This document shows, in pieces, positions 33,836 through 42,265 of a DNA stretch of 64,000 nucleotides (the first letter of the stretch is position 1; each line of letters starts with the position of its first letter). Location: positions 2,132,501 to 2,196,500 of the forward strand of contig NZ_JBFOHP010000002.1 of the NCBI RefSeq assembly GCF_040907265.1, written 5' to 3'. The translations under genes and the position numbers were made by a program. The stretch is from Streptomyces sclerotialus (GTDB taxonomy: Bacteria; Actinomycetota; Actinomycetes; Streptomycetales; Streptomycetaceae). The notes under the pieces were generated by a model that made no database searches, was not told where the DNA came from, and saw only the letters and a list, made by a program, of their open reading frames with translations.

Positions 33836-34722
33836 GCGGCGGACGTCTCGGCGCCGGGGCCCGGCACCCGGGGCGCGGCGTCGTCGCCGTTCCCTGCGGG
33901 CTGCCACCCCGGCCCCCGGAAGACGCGTCCGGCGCGCTCCCGCCAGCTGCGCGCTGCCCGTACGTCCCGGGCGATGGCCGCGTACTCGTGCGTGGCGACG
34001 CGCAGCGGGTTGAAGGTGTCGATGTTCTTCGTGAGCCCGAAGACGGGCCGTTCCGTCTCCGCGACGAACGAGCCGAACAGCCGGTCCCAGACGATGAGGA
34101 TGCCCCCGAAGTTGCGGTCCAGGTAGCCGCCCTGGGAGGCGTGGTGGACGCGGTGGTGCGAGGGCGTGTTGAACACGTACTCGAACGGGCGCGGCAGCTT
34201 GCCGACCCGCTCGGTGTGCACCCAGAACTGGTACACGAGGTTCGCCGAGGAGCAGAAGGCGACCGCCGCCGGGTGCACGCCGAGCGCGATCATCGGTACG
34301 TAGAACGGCCAGACCGTCCAGCTGGTCCAGGGCTGGCGGAGCGCGGTGGTGAGGTTGAACTTCCGGCTGGAGTGGTGCACCACGTGGCAGGCCCACAGGA
34401 TGCGGATGACGTGGTGGCCGCGGTGCGACCAGTAGTAGAAGAAGTCCTGCGCGAGCAGCATCAGGGGCAGCGTCCACCACAGCACGGGTATGCGCAGCGG
34501 CGTCAGCTCGTAGACGGCGGCGTAGATCGCCACGATCGGGATCTTCCACAGCGCGTCGAAGACCAGGCTGCCGAGCCCCATGCCGATGCTGGTGGCGGCG
34601 TCCTTGGTCTCGTATCCGGCGGCTTCTTCGTCCGGATGCAGCCGGTAGCTCACCATCTCCAGGACGGTGAGCAGGACGAAGGCCGGTATGGACCACAACA
34701 CGACATCGGGCAGGTGCGGCAT
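33832..34722 (-). CDS. Sterol desaturase / fatty acid hydroxylase family protein
   Basis: A 296-residue membrane di-iron oxygenase. Four to five helices (VVLWSIPAFVLLTVLEMVSY, PVLWWTLPLMLLAQDFFYYW) and the His-cluster motifs HRGHH, HVVHHSS and SHHRVHH that bind two irons. The family includes alkylglycerol monooxygenase, which cleaves glyceryl ethers. Followed by a coupled lysoplasmalogenase. ATG at 34722 has AAGGTG upstream. Two GTTACC direct repeats lie upstream. Confidence 0.9.
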   Translation of the reverse strand: MPHLPDVVLWSIPAFVLLTVLEMVSYRLHPDEEAAGYETKDAATSIGMGLGSLVFDALWKIPIVAIYAAVYELTPLRIPVLWWTLPLMLLAQDFFYYWSHRGHHVIRILWACHVVHHSSRKFNLTTALRQPWTSWTVWPFYVPMIALGVHPAAVAFCSSANLVYQFWVHTERVGKLPRPFEYVFNTPSHHRVHHASQGGYLDRNFGGILIVWDRLFGSFVAETERPVFGLTKNIDTFNPLRVATHEYAAIARDVRAARSWRERAGRVFRGPGWQPAGNGDDAAPRVPGPGAETSAA

Positions 34723-34765
34723 GTGGGGCACCTTAAAGCGGCGTACGACGACTCGGCTAGAGGTT

Positions 34766-34794
34766 GTTACCAATGAGTATCAGCCGTAGTTACC
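34766..34794. promoter_or_regulatory. GTTACC direct repeats upstream of the sterol-desaturase operon
   Basis: GTTACC at 34766-34771 and again at 34789-34794, 23 bases apart in an AT-richer stretch; possible regulator sites. Confidence 0.3.
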
Positions 34795-34841
34795 GCCGGT
34801 ACGCTCAGGTCGGCACGCCGGCCTCCCTTGGTTGCTTCACC

Positions 34842-36128
34842 TCACTCACCGACGCCGACGAACGGGAAGTCGAAGCCCGTCAGCCAGTGCCGCCCGGTCT
34901 CCCGGGCCCGCCGCCAGGACGCCTCCACCGGCGCCTGGTTGCGCGGCTGCCCCAGGTCGTCCGGCACCGGCCCGATGCGGCGCGCGACCGGTACGAGCGC
35001 GGACTTGTCGAAGCCGAAGGCCTCGGCCGCCGACTCGCCCAGCAGCCGGCGGGTCTCCCCCACCGGGACGTCGTGGAAGGCCCTGCGCAGCCATTCCCCC
35101 GTGTGCGGCCAGGTGCCCTCGGGGTGCGGGAAACCGGAGCCCCAGAGGACGTTGTCCACGCCGATCTCGTAGCGCCGCGCGAGCTCGTGCCGGGTGGGGG
35201 CGGTGGCGCAGACGAAGATCTGGCGGTCCAGGTACTCGTGCGGGGACCGCTTCAGCGCGGCGAACGGCGAGAGTGGCCTGCCGCCGTGCGCGCCCAGGTA
35301 CAGCCGGTCCATGTGCCACAGCAGGTCCGGCAGCCACCAGCAGCCGGCCCCGGCGACCCCGAAGCGCAGCCCGGGATGGCGCTCGAAGGCACCGGACCAC
35401 AGCAGGAACCACAGCGGCCGGGCCGGCCACCACGCGGCCTCGGAGAGCTGGATGCCGAGGTGGCCGCCGTACTCGGGGCGGGGCACGGCGCCCGCGTGCG
35501 TGAGGAGGGGCATGGCGGTCTCGGCGGCGGCCGCCCACACCGGGTCGTACCGGCGGTCGTGGTAAGGCGCCGCGTCGTCCCAGCCGGCGGGGATCAGCAG
35601 CGCACCGAGGCCCGACTCCCTGGCCCGGTGGATCTCCGCGACGACCGCGTCCACTTCGGCGGTGACCGGGAGGACGGCGACGCCGCAGTGCCGCTCGGCG
35701 TCGGTGGCGCAGAACTCCGCCAGCCACCGGTTGTACGCCCGGGCGCCCGCCACGGCCGCCTCCGGGTCCTGCGCGGCGGACGCGTCCAGCCCCGCACCGA
35801 AGGGCGGCGCCGTGCCGCCGTCCACGGTGTCCGCGTCGGGGAACACGACCTCGGCGGCCACCCCGTCACCGTCCAGCTCCTTGACGCGCTGTGTGGCGTC
35901 CCAGCCGCCCCGCAGCCCCTCCTCGTTGTCCTCGTACCACTTCATGACGGACGTCTCGTTCCGTGTGCCGCGCCGGACCGCGCCGGCGCGCCGGGCGCCC
36001 CGCTGCCCGAGCCAGTCGTCGAAGGCGCGGTGGTGCGCGGCCTCCAGATAGGGCCGGTACCGCTCGGTGGGCAGCCCGGCGTGGCAGGCGGCGGAGATGA
36101 TGAGGTACGGGTCGGTCGGGTCCGTCAT
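34842..36128 (-). CDS. Amidohydrolase family protein with altered metal-site residues
   Basis: A 428-residue amidohydrolase-2 (ACMSD-like) TIM-barrel. Typical elements are LLTHAG, WFLLWSGAFERHPGLRF and WGSGFPHPEGTWPHT. In relatives the N-terminal motif is usually SADCHAG and the C-terminal one GSDFPHPEG; here both acidic residues are missing (SAACHAG, GSGFPHPEG). That leaves the metal site weakened and suggests either altered chemistry or loss of activity. ATG at 36128 with GAGGAG upstream. Substrate unknown. Confidence 0.82.
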   Translation of the reverse strand: MTDPTDPYLIISAACHAGLPTERYRPYLEAAHHRAFDDWLGQRGARRAGAVRRGTRNETSVMKWYEDNEEGLRGGWDATQRVKELDGDGVAAEVVFPDADTVDGGTAPPFGAGLDASAAQDPEAAVAGARAYNRWLAEFCATDAERHCGVAVLPVTAEVDAVVAEIHRARESGLGALLIPAGWDDAAPYHDRRYDPVWAAAAETAMPLLTHAGAVPRPEYGGHLGIQLSEAAWWPARPLWFLLWSGAFERHPGLRFGVAGAGCWWLPDLLWHMDRLYLGAHGGRPLSPFAALKRSPHEYLDRQIFVCATAPTRHELARRYEIGVDNVLWGSGFPHPEGTWPHTGEWLRRAFHDVPVGETRRLLGESAAEAFGFDKSALVPVARRIGPVPDDLGQPRNQAPVEASWRRARETGRHWLTGFDFPFVGVGE

Positions 36129-36540
36129 CGCGGCTCCTCGGTCGGTCCGGTACGAAACGTTCGAGGTGGTCCCGCACGCGTGTGTCGCGTGCATGTCGTG
36201 CCCGTGCTGCAACAGGGGTACAGCGAGACCGCGTGAGGGGTAAAGAGACGTGCACCGGTCAGGAGCACGGCCGGCCACCGCCGCTCGCGCCGGTACGCGA
36301 ACGGGGCCTGTGGAAACGGCCGTTCCACTCCTCGCGGAGCGCCGCGGCGACGAGGTGCCCGCACAGGATCCGGCCGGAAACGACCGGTGGCGCCGAGGAC
36401 CCACGCGCCACAGGGGACCTGACGCCCTTTCGGGGAACGGGGTACGGACGGGGCGCGCGATGTCCGAATCATCCCCAAGCGCGTATCTGTGCGCCCCCGC
36501 AGGGCGGCGCTGTCAGTCCCGGCCCGTATCCTCATGGACC
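36129..36540. other. Divergent intergenic region, no supported gene
   Basis: About 410 bases between the amidohydrolase and exonuclease genes, GC-rich with several short open frames lacking family features. TATCCT at 36528-36533 precedes the exonuclease ATG by seven to eight bases, so this holds at least that promoter. Nothing else is seen. Confidence 0.45.
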
Positions 36541-37560
36541 ATGCTCGAAGACCGCACGGCAGCCGACCGCCCGCTCTCCCCGGAGATCGTGCGGCAGCCG
36601 GCCCCGCAGGAGGAACAGGCCGACTGGCCCACCGCGTATCCCGAGGGGTACGCGGTGGTCGACGTGGAGACCACCGGCCTGGCCCGCGACGACCGGATCA
36701 TCTCAGCCGCCGTGTATCAACTGGACGCCCGCGGCGAGGTCCAGGACCGCTGGTACACCCTCGTCAATCCCGAGCGCGACCCCGGCCCGGTGTGGATCCA
36801 CGGGCTCACGAGCGAGGTGCTGGAGAGCGCCCCGCTCTTCCCGGAGATCGTCCCCGAGCTGTCCCGGCGCCTGGCGGGCCGCGTCCTCGTCGCGCACAAC
36901 GCGATGTTCGACTGGTCGATGATCGCCCGCGAGTACGCCCGCGCGAAGGCCCAGGCACCCGTCCGCCAGCGACTGTGCACGATCGCGCTCTCCAAGGAGC
37001 TGAAGCTCCCCCTCCCCAACCACAAGCTGGAGTCCCTGGCGGCGCACTACGGCGTCGTGCAGCAGCAGGCGCACCACGCACTGGACGACGCCCGCGTCCT
37101 CGCCGAGGCGTTCCGGCCGAGCCTCCGGCTGGCCGCCGAGGAGAACCTCCGGCTGCCGCTGCTGGCCTGCCAGCCGCTGACCGAGTGGACCGACGCGCCG
37201 CGTCCGCCCGCGCAGCGCTCCGGGTACGGCTACCGCCCGACGACCTGGCGCCCCTCCCGCAAGCGCCCGGCCTGCCCGTATCCGAACCCCGGGCGGTACG
37301 AGCCCGGCGGCCGGCTGATGCAGGGCATGCGGGTCGCCTTCTCGGGGGACACCTCCGTGGACCGCGAGCTGCTGGAGGACCGCGCGACCGAGGCCGGACT
37401 GCACGTCGCGACCAGCGTCTCCCGGCTGACCAGCCTGCTGGTCACCAACGACCCGGACTCCCCCACGTCCAAGACCGCCAAGGCCCGCTCCTTCGGCACC
37501 CCCGTGATCGACGAGGCCGCCTTCATGCAACTCCTCCAGGACGTGCTTCCCGCAGAGTGA
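36541..37560 (+). CDS. DEDDh exonuclease with C-terminal BRCT-like domain
   Basis: A 339-residue 3'-5' exonuclease of the DnaQ/epsilon-like DEDDh type. Catalytic blocks are VVDVETTGLARDDRIISAAV (Asp, Glu), AHNAMFDWSMI (Asp) and HHALDDARVLAE (His, Asp). The C-terminal 80 residues (MRVAFSGDTSVDRELLEDRATEAGLHVATSVSRLTSLLVTND) look like a BRCT domain that reads DNA ends or breaks. Related actinobacterial proteins serve in proofreading or repair. Followed by a 43-base repeat. Confidence 0.9.
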   Translation: MLEDRTAADRPLSPEIVRQPAPQEEQADWPTAYPEGYAVVDVETTGLARDDRIISAAVYQLDARGEVQDRWYTLVNPERDPGPVWIHGLTSEVLESAPLFPEIVPELSRRLAGRVLVAHNAMFDWSMIAREYARAKAQAPVRQRLCTIALSKELKLPLPNHKLESLAAHYGVVQQQAHHALDDARVLAEAFRPSLRLAAEENLRLPLLACQPLTEWTDAPRPPAQRSGYGYRPTTWRPSRKRPACPYPNPGRYEPGGRLMQGMRVAFSGDTSVDRELLEDRATEAGLHVATSVSRLTSLLVTNDPDSPTSKTAKARSFGTPVIDEAAFMQLLQDVLPAE

Positions 37561-37603
37561 GCCCCGTAAGGGGCGTGGGGAGCTGCGCGAACCACCACGG
37601 CGG
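37561..37603 (+). repeat. Interspersed repeat at the 3' end of the exonuclease gene
   Basis: GCCCCGTAAGGGGCGTGGGG, then AGCTGCGCGAACCACCACGG. It begins immediately after the stop codon and differs from the copy at 6733-6775 at a few positions only, in the same gene-relative orientation. Confidence 0.65.
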
Positions 37604-37712
37604 CCGGCCGGGCAACGTCCGAAGCCCCTACGGCGGGCAGCCGAGGGCCCCGGCCACCGTCCGGGTGAAGCCGGACAACACACCCCACATGGGGCTGGCC
37701 CCCCGGAAAACG

Positions 37713-37731
37713 GCGCCCCACCCTGGGGCGC
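37713..37731 (+). promoter_or_regulatory. Hairpin touching the start codon of the Cys-rich gene
   Basis: GCGCCCCA-CCC-TGGGGCGC forms a perfect 8-bp stem whose last base is directly before the ATG at 37732, so it could hide the ribosome site. A second small hairpin (CCCCACATGGGG) lies about 25 bases upstream. Confidence 0.45.
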
Positions 37732-37965
37732 ATGGCACGTTGCGAGGTCTGCGGAAACGACTACGGCATGACGTTCGAGGTGCACGCGCAGGGCGCGGTG
37801 CACGTCTTCGACTGCTTCTCCTGCGCCATCCACCGCATGGCACCCATCTGCGAGCACTGCCGGGCCCAGGTCATCGGCCACGGCGTCGAGGCCGACGGCC
37901 ACTGGTACTGCTGCGCCCACTGCGCCCGCGCGGAGGGGAAGGTGGGCATCGTCGACCGGGTCTGA
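37732..37965 (+). CDS. Small Cys-rich (zinc-ribbon/metallothionein-like) protein
   Basis: A 77-residue protein with ten cysteines in pairs: CEVCGND, FDCFSCAIH, CEHC, WYCCAHCA. They can form two zinc-finger or metallothionein-like sites. I do not recognise a named function. Start ATG at 37732; there is no strong ribosome site but a hairpin lies against the start codon. Followed by SURF1. Confidence 0.8.
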   Translation: MARCEVCGNDYGMTFEVHAQGAVHVFDCFSCAIHRMAPICEHCRAQVIGHGVEADGHWYCCAHCARAEGKVGIVDRV

Positions 37966-38047
37966 CGGCCGGGGCGGTTCGGCCCCGGGCAGCCTTCGGC
38001 GGGACCCTGCCGTCGGGGGCCGAATCGTGACAGGTACCGTCAATACC

Positions 38048-38878
38048 GTGTACCGCTTCCTGTTGTCCCGGCAGTGGGTGATCCTCACCCTCCTGGGCCT
38101 CGTCCTGATCCCCGTCATGGTCAAGCTGGGCTACTGGCAGCTGCACCGCCATGAGCACAAGGTCGCGCAGAACGCCCAGATCGCCAAGGCGCTGCACGCG
38201 AAGCCGGTGCCGGTCACGGACCTCGCGAAGCCGGGGCGCGACCTGCCGGAGGCGGACCGCTGGCACCCGGTGAAGGCCACGGGCCGGTACGACACCGAGG
38301 GCGAGGTCGTGGTGCGCAACCGCACCGCCGCCGACGAGCAGACCATCGGCTACTACGTCCTCACCCCGCTGCGGCTGACCGGCGGCGGCACCGTCCTGGT
38401 CAACCGCGGCTGGATCGCGCCCAGCGGCGGCGCGCTCACCACCTTCCCCGACGTGCCGCCGGCGCCGAAGGGAACGGTCACCGTCACCGGACGGGCGATC
38501 CCCGACGAGACCACCGCCAAGAGCGGGATCAAGGACACCAAGGGCCTCCCCGACCGCCAGGTCATGCTGATCAACAGCAAGCAGGCGGCCGAGCGGCTGC
38601 ACCGTCCGGTGCTCGGCGGCTACATCGAGCAGACCGCGCCCGAGCCCAAGAGCGGCAAGCCCGAGCTGGTCCCCGAGCCGGACCACGACAGCATCGGCCC
38701 GCACATGGCGTACGCCGTCCAGTGGTGGCTCTTCGCCGCCGCCGTACCGGTCGGCTGGGTGGTCCTCGTACGCCGTGAGCGCCGGGACCGCGCCGCTGCC
38801 GCCACCGCCGACGACGCCGCCGCACCGGCCGAACCGGAGCGGCCGCAGGAGACGGCCGGGGCCGCGGCCAAGGACTGA
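38048..38878 (+). CDS. SURF1 family protein (cytochrome c oxidase assembly)
   Basis: A 276-residue protein with two membrane helices at residues about 9-29 (WVILTLLGLVLIPVMVKLGYWQL) and 224-244 (WWLFAAAVPVGWVVLV), separated by an extracellular domain with GWIAPSGG-type beta structure. SURF1 helps assemble haem-copper oxidases. GTG at 38048 is preferred to that at 38027: TACCGT lies seven bases upstream and the resulting MYRFLLSRQW matches relatives. No oxidase genes are nearby. Confidence 0.88.
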   Translation: MYRFLLSRQWVILTLLGLVLIPVMVKLGYWQLHRHEHKVAQNAQIAKALHAKPVPVTDLAKPGRDLPEADRWHPVKATGRYDTEGEVVVRNRTAADEQTIGYYVLTPLRLTGGGTVLVNRGWIAPSGGALTTFPDVPPAPKGTVTVTGRAIPDETTAKSGIKDTKGLPDRQVMLINSKQAAERLHRPVLGGYIEQTAPEPKSGKPELVPEPDHDSIGPHMAYAVQWWLFAAAVPVGWVVLVRRERRDRAAAATADDAAAPAEPERPQETAGAAAKD

Positions 38879-38930
38879 GAGCCTGTGTCAGCACCCCGGC
38901 CGGGCGCCCGCCGCCTGGCACGCAGGCTCT
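38875..38930. repeat. 3'-end repeat and hairpin after SURF1, copy 2
   Basis: CTGAGAGCCTGTGTCA (38875-38890) contains the SURF1 stop codon and matches 20097-20112 exactly. The inner AGAGCCTG pairs with CAGGCTCT at 38923-38930, giving a terminator-like stem. Confidence 0.6.
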
Positions 38931-38994
38931 GAGCCGACACCGCCCGGAGCCGGGTACTGCATAGCCCCCGCCCCCGCCGGGCAGTCGTGACAGC

Positions 38995-40824
38995 GTGCAT
39001 CCACCTATCGAGGACTACGCGCTCATCGGGGACCTGCAGACCGCCGGGCTCGTCGGCCGCGACGGCTCCATCGACTGGCTCTGCCTGCCCCGCTTCGACT
39101 CCGCCGCCTGCTTCGCCGCGCTGCTGGGCAACCGCGACAACGGCCACTGGCGGCTCGCCCCCGCCGACCACGAGGCACGCGCCGAGCGCTCGTACCGGGG
39201 CGACTCGCTCGTGCTGGACACCGACTGGACGACCGGCACCGGCCGCGTCCGGGTCACCGACTTCATGCCGCAGCGGGACCGCGCGCCCGACGTCGTCCGC
39301 ATCGTCGAAGGCCTGGAGGGCAGCGTCGAGATGCGCGGCGTACTGCGGCTGCGCTTCGACTACGGACGGGTCGTCCCCTGGGTCCGGCACGTCGGGGACT
39401 GCCGGGTCGCCGTCGCCGGGCCCGACTCGGTCTGGCTGCACTCCGAGCCGGAGGTGACGACGTACGGCCAGGGCTTCAGTACCCGCTCGGACTTCACCGT
39501 CCAGGCGGGCGAGAAGGTCGCCGCCGTCCTCACCTGGCACCCCTCGCACCAGTCCCCGCCCCGCCGCATCGACCCCTACGAGGCGCTGCAGTGCACCCTG
39601 GACGACTGGAAGGAGTGGGCGGCCCACTGTACGTACGAGGGGCCGCACCGCGAGGCCGTCATCCGCTCCCTGATCACGCTCAAGGCGCTGACGTACGCGC
39701 CCACCGGCGGCATCGTCGCCGCCCCCACCACCTCGCTGCCCGAGGAGGTCGGCGGCGTCCGCAACTGGGACTACCGCTACTGCTGGCTGCGCGACGCCAC
39801 CCTCACCCTCAACGCGCTGCTCTCCGCCGGGTACACCGAGGAGGCCAGGGCCTGGCGCGACTGGCTGCTGCGCGCGGTGGCCGGCTCCCCCGCCGACCTC
39901 CAGATCATGTACGGGCTGGCGGGCGAGCGGCGGCTCCCCGAGGCGGAGCTGCCCTGGCTGGACGGGTACTCCGGCTCCACGCCCGTCCGCATCGGCAACG
40001 CCGCCGTCGACCAGCTCCAGCTCGACGTCTACGGCGAGGTCCTGGACTCCCTGTTCCTCGCCCGCAACGCGGGCCTGGAGGACAAGCCGCACGCCTGGAA
40101 CATCCAGTGCGCCCTGCTCGCCTTCCTCCGGAAGAACTGGCGGCGCCCGGACGAGGGCCTGTGGGAGGTGCGCGGCCCGCGCCGGCACTTCGTGCACTCC
40201 AAGGTCATGGCCTGGGCCGCCGCCGACCGCGCCATCCGCACCGCCGAGGCGCACCCGGGCCTGAAGGCGGACCTCGACGACTGGCGCGCGATGCGGGACG
40301 AGGTGCACCGGGAGGTGTGCGAGAAGGGGTACGACCCCGAGCGCGGGACGTTCACCCAGTACTACGGCTCGGAGGAACTGGACGCCGCGACGCTCCTCAT
40401 CCCGCGCGTCGGCTTCCTGCCGGGCGACGACCCGCGCGTCATCGGCACGGTCGACGCGGTCCGCCGGGAGCTCACCCTCCCCCATGGCCCCAAAAGCATG
40501 GGAGGTGCCCCCACCGGGCTGGTGCGCCGGTACAGCGCCCAGCGGGCCGACGGGGAGCACGCGACCGACGGGCTGCCGGGCGAGGAGGGCGCGTTCCTGG
40601 TGTGCTCCTTCTGGCTCGCCGACGCGCTGTACCTCACCGGGCGGCAGAAGGAGGCGCGCGAGCTCTTCGACCGCCTGCTGGACCTCCGTACCGACCTCGG
40701 GCTGCTGGCCGAGGAGTACGACCCGGTCACCGGCTGCCAGCTGGGCAACTTCCCGCAGGCGTTCAGCCATGTCGGCCTGATCGGTACCGCCTTCACCATG
40801 GCGGGGATGCCCAAGGCAGACTGA
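38995..40824 (+). CDS. Glycoside hydrolase family 15 protein
   Basis: A 609-residue GH15 enzyme of the glucoamylase/trehalase-like branch. N-terminal beta-domain (IEDYALIGDLQTAGLVGRDGSIDWLCLPRFDS), then an (alpha/alpha)6 barrel with NWDYRYCWLRDATLTL, DEGLWEVRGPRRHF and the catalytic Glu regions. The substrate is probably a trehalose or short alpha-glucan. A 12-residue in-frame insert near residue 495 (PHGPKSMGGAPT) comes from a Streptomyces repeat that relatives lack. GTG at 38995. Confidence 0.9.
   Translation: MHPPIEDYALIGDLQTAGLVGRDGSIDWLCLPRFDSAACFAALLGNRDNGHWRLAPADHEARAERSYRGDSLVLDTDWTTGTGRVRVTDFMPQRDRAPDVVRIVEGLEGSVEMRGVLRLRFDYGRVVPWVRHVGDCRVAVAGPDSVWLHSEPEVTTYGQGFSTRSDFTVQAGEKVAAVLTWHPSHQSPPRRIDPYEALQCTLDDWKEWAAHCTYEGPHREAVIRSLITLKALTYAPTGGIVAAPTTSLPEEVGGVRNWDYRYCWLRDATLTLNALLSAGYTEEARAWRDWLLRAVAGSPADLQIMYGLAGERRLPEAELPWLDGYSGSTPVRIGNAAVDQLQLDVYGEVLDSLFLARNAGLEDKPHAWNIQCALLAFLRKNWRRPDEGLWEVRGPRRHFVHSKVMAWAAADRAIRTAEAHPGLKADLDDWRAMRDEVHREVCEKGYDPERGTFTQYYGSEELDAATLLIPRVGFLPGDDPRVIGTVDAVRRELTLPHGPKSMGGAPTGLVRRYSAQRADGEHATDGLPGEEGAFLVCSFWLADALYLTGRQKEARELFDRLLDLRTDLGLLAEEYDPVTGCQLGNFPQAFSHVGLIGTAFTMAGMPKAD
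40477..40512. repeat. Palindromic repeat element inside the GH15 gene
   Basis: CTCCCCCATGGCCCCAAAAG, then CATGGGAGGTGCCCCC: arms CTCCC..ATG and CAT..GGGAG. The sequence resembles the widespread Streptomyces GGGGGCACCTCCC repeat family and is in frame with the gene. Confidence 0.65.
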
Positions 40825-40828
40825 CCCC

Positions 40829-41584
40829 ATGGATCTTGGACTCACCGACCGGACGTACATCGTCACCGGCGCCACCCGCGGCCTGGGGCACGCCACGGCC
40901 AGTGCGCTCGTCGCCGACGGCGCGAACGTCGTGATCACCGGCCGCACGGAAGAGGCGGCCACCGAAGCCGCGGAGAAGCTCGGGCCGCGTGCCCTGGGCA
41001 TCGGCGCCGACAACGCCGACCCGGCCGCGGCCCAGCGCCTGGTGGACGCGGCCCGCGACCGCTTCGGCGGCCTGGACGGCATCCTCATCAGCGTCGGCGG
41101 CCCGCCCCCGGGCACCGGCACCTCCCACACCGACGAACAGTGGCGGGACGCCTTCGAGTCGGTCTTCCTGGGCGCGGTCCGGCTGGCCCGTACGGCGGCC
41201 GGGGCGCTCGGCGAGGGCGGCGTCATCGGCTTCGTGCTCTCCGGCTCCGTGCACGAACCCATCCCCGGCCTCGCCCTCTCCAACGGGCTCCGCCCCGGCC
41301 TGGCCGGCTTCGCCAAGTCGCTCGCGGCCGAGCTGGGCCCGAAGGGCATCCGCGTCGTCGGCGTCCTGCCCGGCCGCATCGCCACCGACCGCATGAAGCA
41401 GCTGGACGAGAAGTCGGGCGATCCGGAGGCCGCGCGCGCCCGCAACACCGCGTCGATCCCGCTGCGCCGCTACGGCACCCCGGAGGAGTACGGCCGTACC
41501 GCCGCCTTCCTGCTCTCCCCGGCGGCGTCCTACGTCACCGGCGTCATGGTGCCGGTCGACGGCGGCGCGCGGCACGGCTTCTGA
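40829..41584 (+). CDS. SDR family oxidoreductase (catalytic Tyr replaced)
   Basis: A 251-residue short-chain dehydrogenase. Cofactor loop TGATRGLGHATASAL, NAG-like region ISVGGPPPGTG, and the C-terminal PVDGGARHGF. In the usual active-site block (Ser-x12-Tyr-x3-Lys) the Tyr position reads Asn-like (LALSNGLRPGLAGFAKSLA), a variation shared by one SDR subgroup. The reaction is unknown. It starts 5 bases after the GH15 stop, so both are likely one transcript. Confidence 0.88.
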   Translation: MDLGLTDRTYIVTGATRGLGHATASALVADGANVVITGRTEEAATEAAEKLGPRALGIGADNADPAAAQRLVDAARDRFGGLDGILISVGGPPPGTGTSHTDEQWRDAFESVFLGAVRLARTAAGALGEGGVIGFVLSGSVHEPIPGLALSNGLRPGLAGFAKSLAAELGPKGIRVVGVLPGRIATDRMKQLDEKSGDPEAARARNTASIPLRRYGTPEEYGRTAAFLLSPAASYVTGVMVPVDGGARHGF

Positions 41585-41612
41585 CGCGTCCCGTTCCGGG
41601 GCTTCCGGGCTT

Positions 41613-41641
41613 CCCGGGCGGCGGGAGTGCTGCCGCCCGGG
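41613..41641. terminator. 10-bp stem terminator between SDR and the Gls24 operon
   Basis: CCCGGGCGGC, a 9-base loop and GCCGCCCGGG; convergent with the amaP-like gene end. Confidence 0.6.
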
Positions 41642-41653
41642 GACGCCGGGGCT

Positions 41654-42262
41654 TCAGGTGACCCGTTCGGCCCGGTGCCGTACGGCGCGCAGCCTGACCT
41701 CGGCCGGGAGCTCCGGCAGGCCCGTCGCCTCACGCGCGTGGGCCACCGCCCGGGTGCTCAGCAGGTGCACCGCACCGGCCGGGTCCGCGTGCGGTTCCAG
41801 CAGGAGGCGTGCCCGGACGTGGGGCTCCCGGCGGCGGCCCGTCAGGCGCATGACGGCACGGTGCACACCGTCCGCGCTCTCCGCCTCGGCGGCGAGCACG
41901 TCCTCCAGCGCACGCCCGCGGAGCAGCGCCCCCTCACCGTCCCCGGTGTCGACCAGCACCTCACGCAGCCGCCGGTTGCGGAACTGGGCCAGCAGCCACC
42001 ACAGGGCGAGCAGCACCAGCACGGCCAGCACGGCGATCACCACCGGCCACCACCAGCCCGAACCCGCCCAGCGGGTCCGGTCGGCCGCCCGCAGCAGCAC
42101 GTCGCCGGGCGCGTCCCACGGCCACCCGGCCGGCAGCCCGCGCCCCTTCTCCGGCACCCCCAGACCACCTGCCAGCACCAGCCCGCCGGCCCCCAGCAGC
42201 ACCAGTCCGGTCAGTCCGAGCAGCACCCGGTTGACCGTCCGCCGTACCTGACGCATCGCCAC
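41654..42262 (-). CDS. AmaP-like alkaline-shock membrane anchor protein
   Basis: A 202-residue protein with two membrane segments (LLGLTGLVLLGAGGLVLAGGLG and WWWPVVIAVLAVLVLLALWWLLAQF) and a soluble C-terminal domain (VRARLLLEPHADPAGAVHLLSTRAVAHARE). AmaP anchors Asp23-type proteins at the membrane in other bacteria, and two Asp23/Gls24 proteins lie in this operon. It is the last gene of the unit. Confidence 0.75.
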   Translation of the reverse strand: MAMRQVRRTVNRVLLGLTGLVLLGAGGLVLAGGLGVPEKGRGLPAGWPWDAPGDVLLRAADRTRWAGSGWWWPVVIAVLAVLVLLALWWLLAQFRNRRLREVLVDTGDGEGALLRGRALEDVLAAEAESADGVHRAVMRLTGRRREPHVRARLLLEPHADPAGAVHLLSTRAVAHAREATGLPELPAEVRLRAVRHRAERVT

Positions 42263-42265
42263 CGT

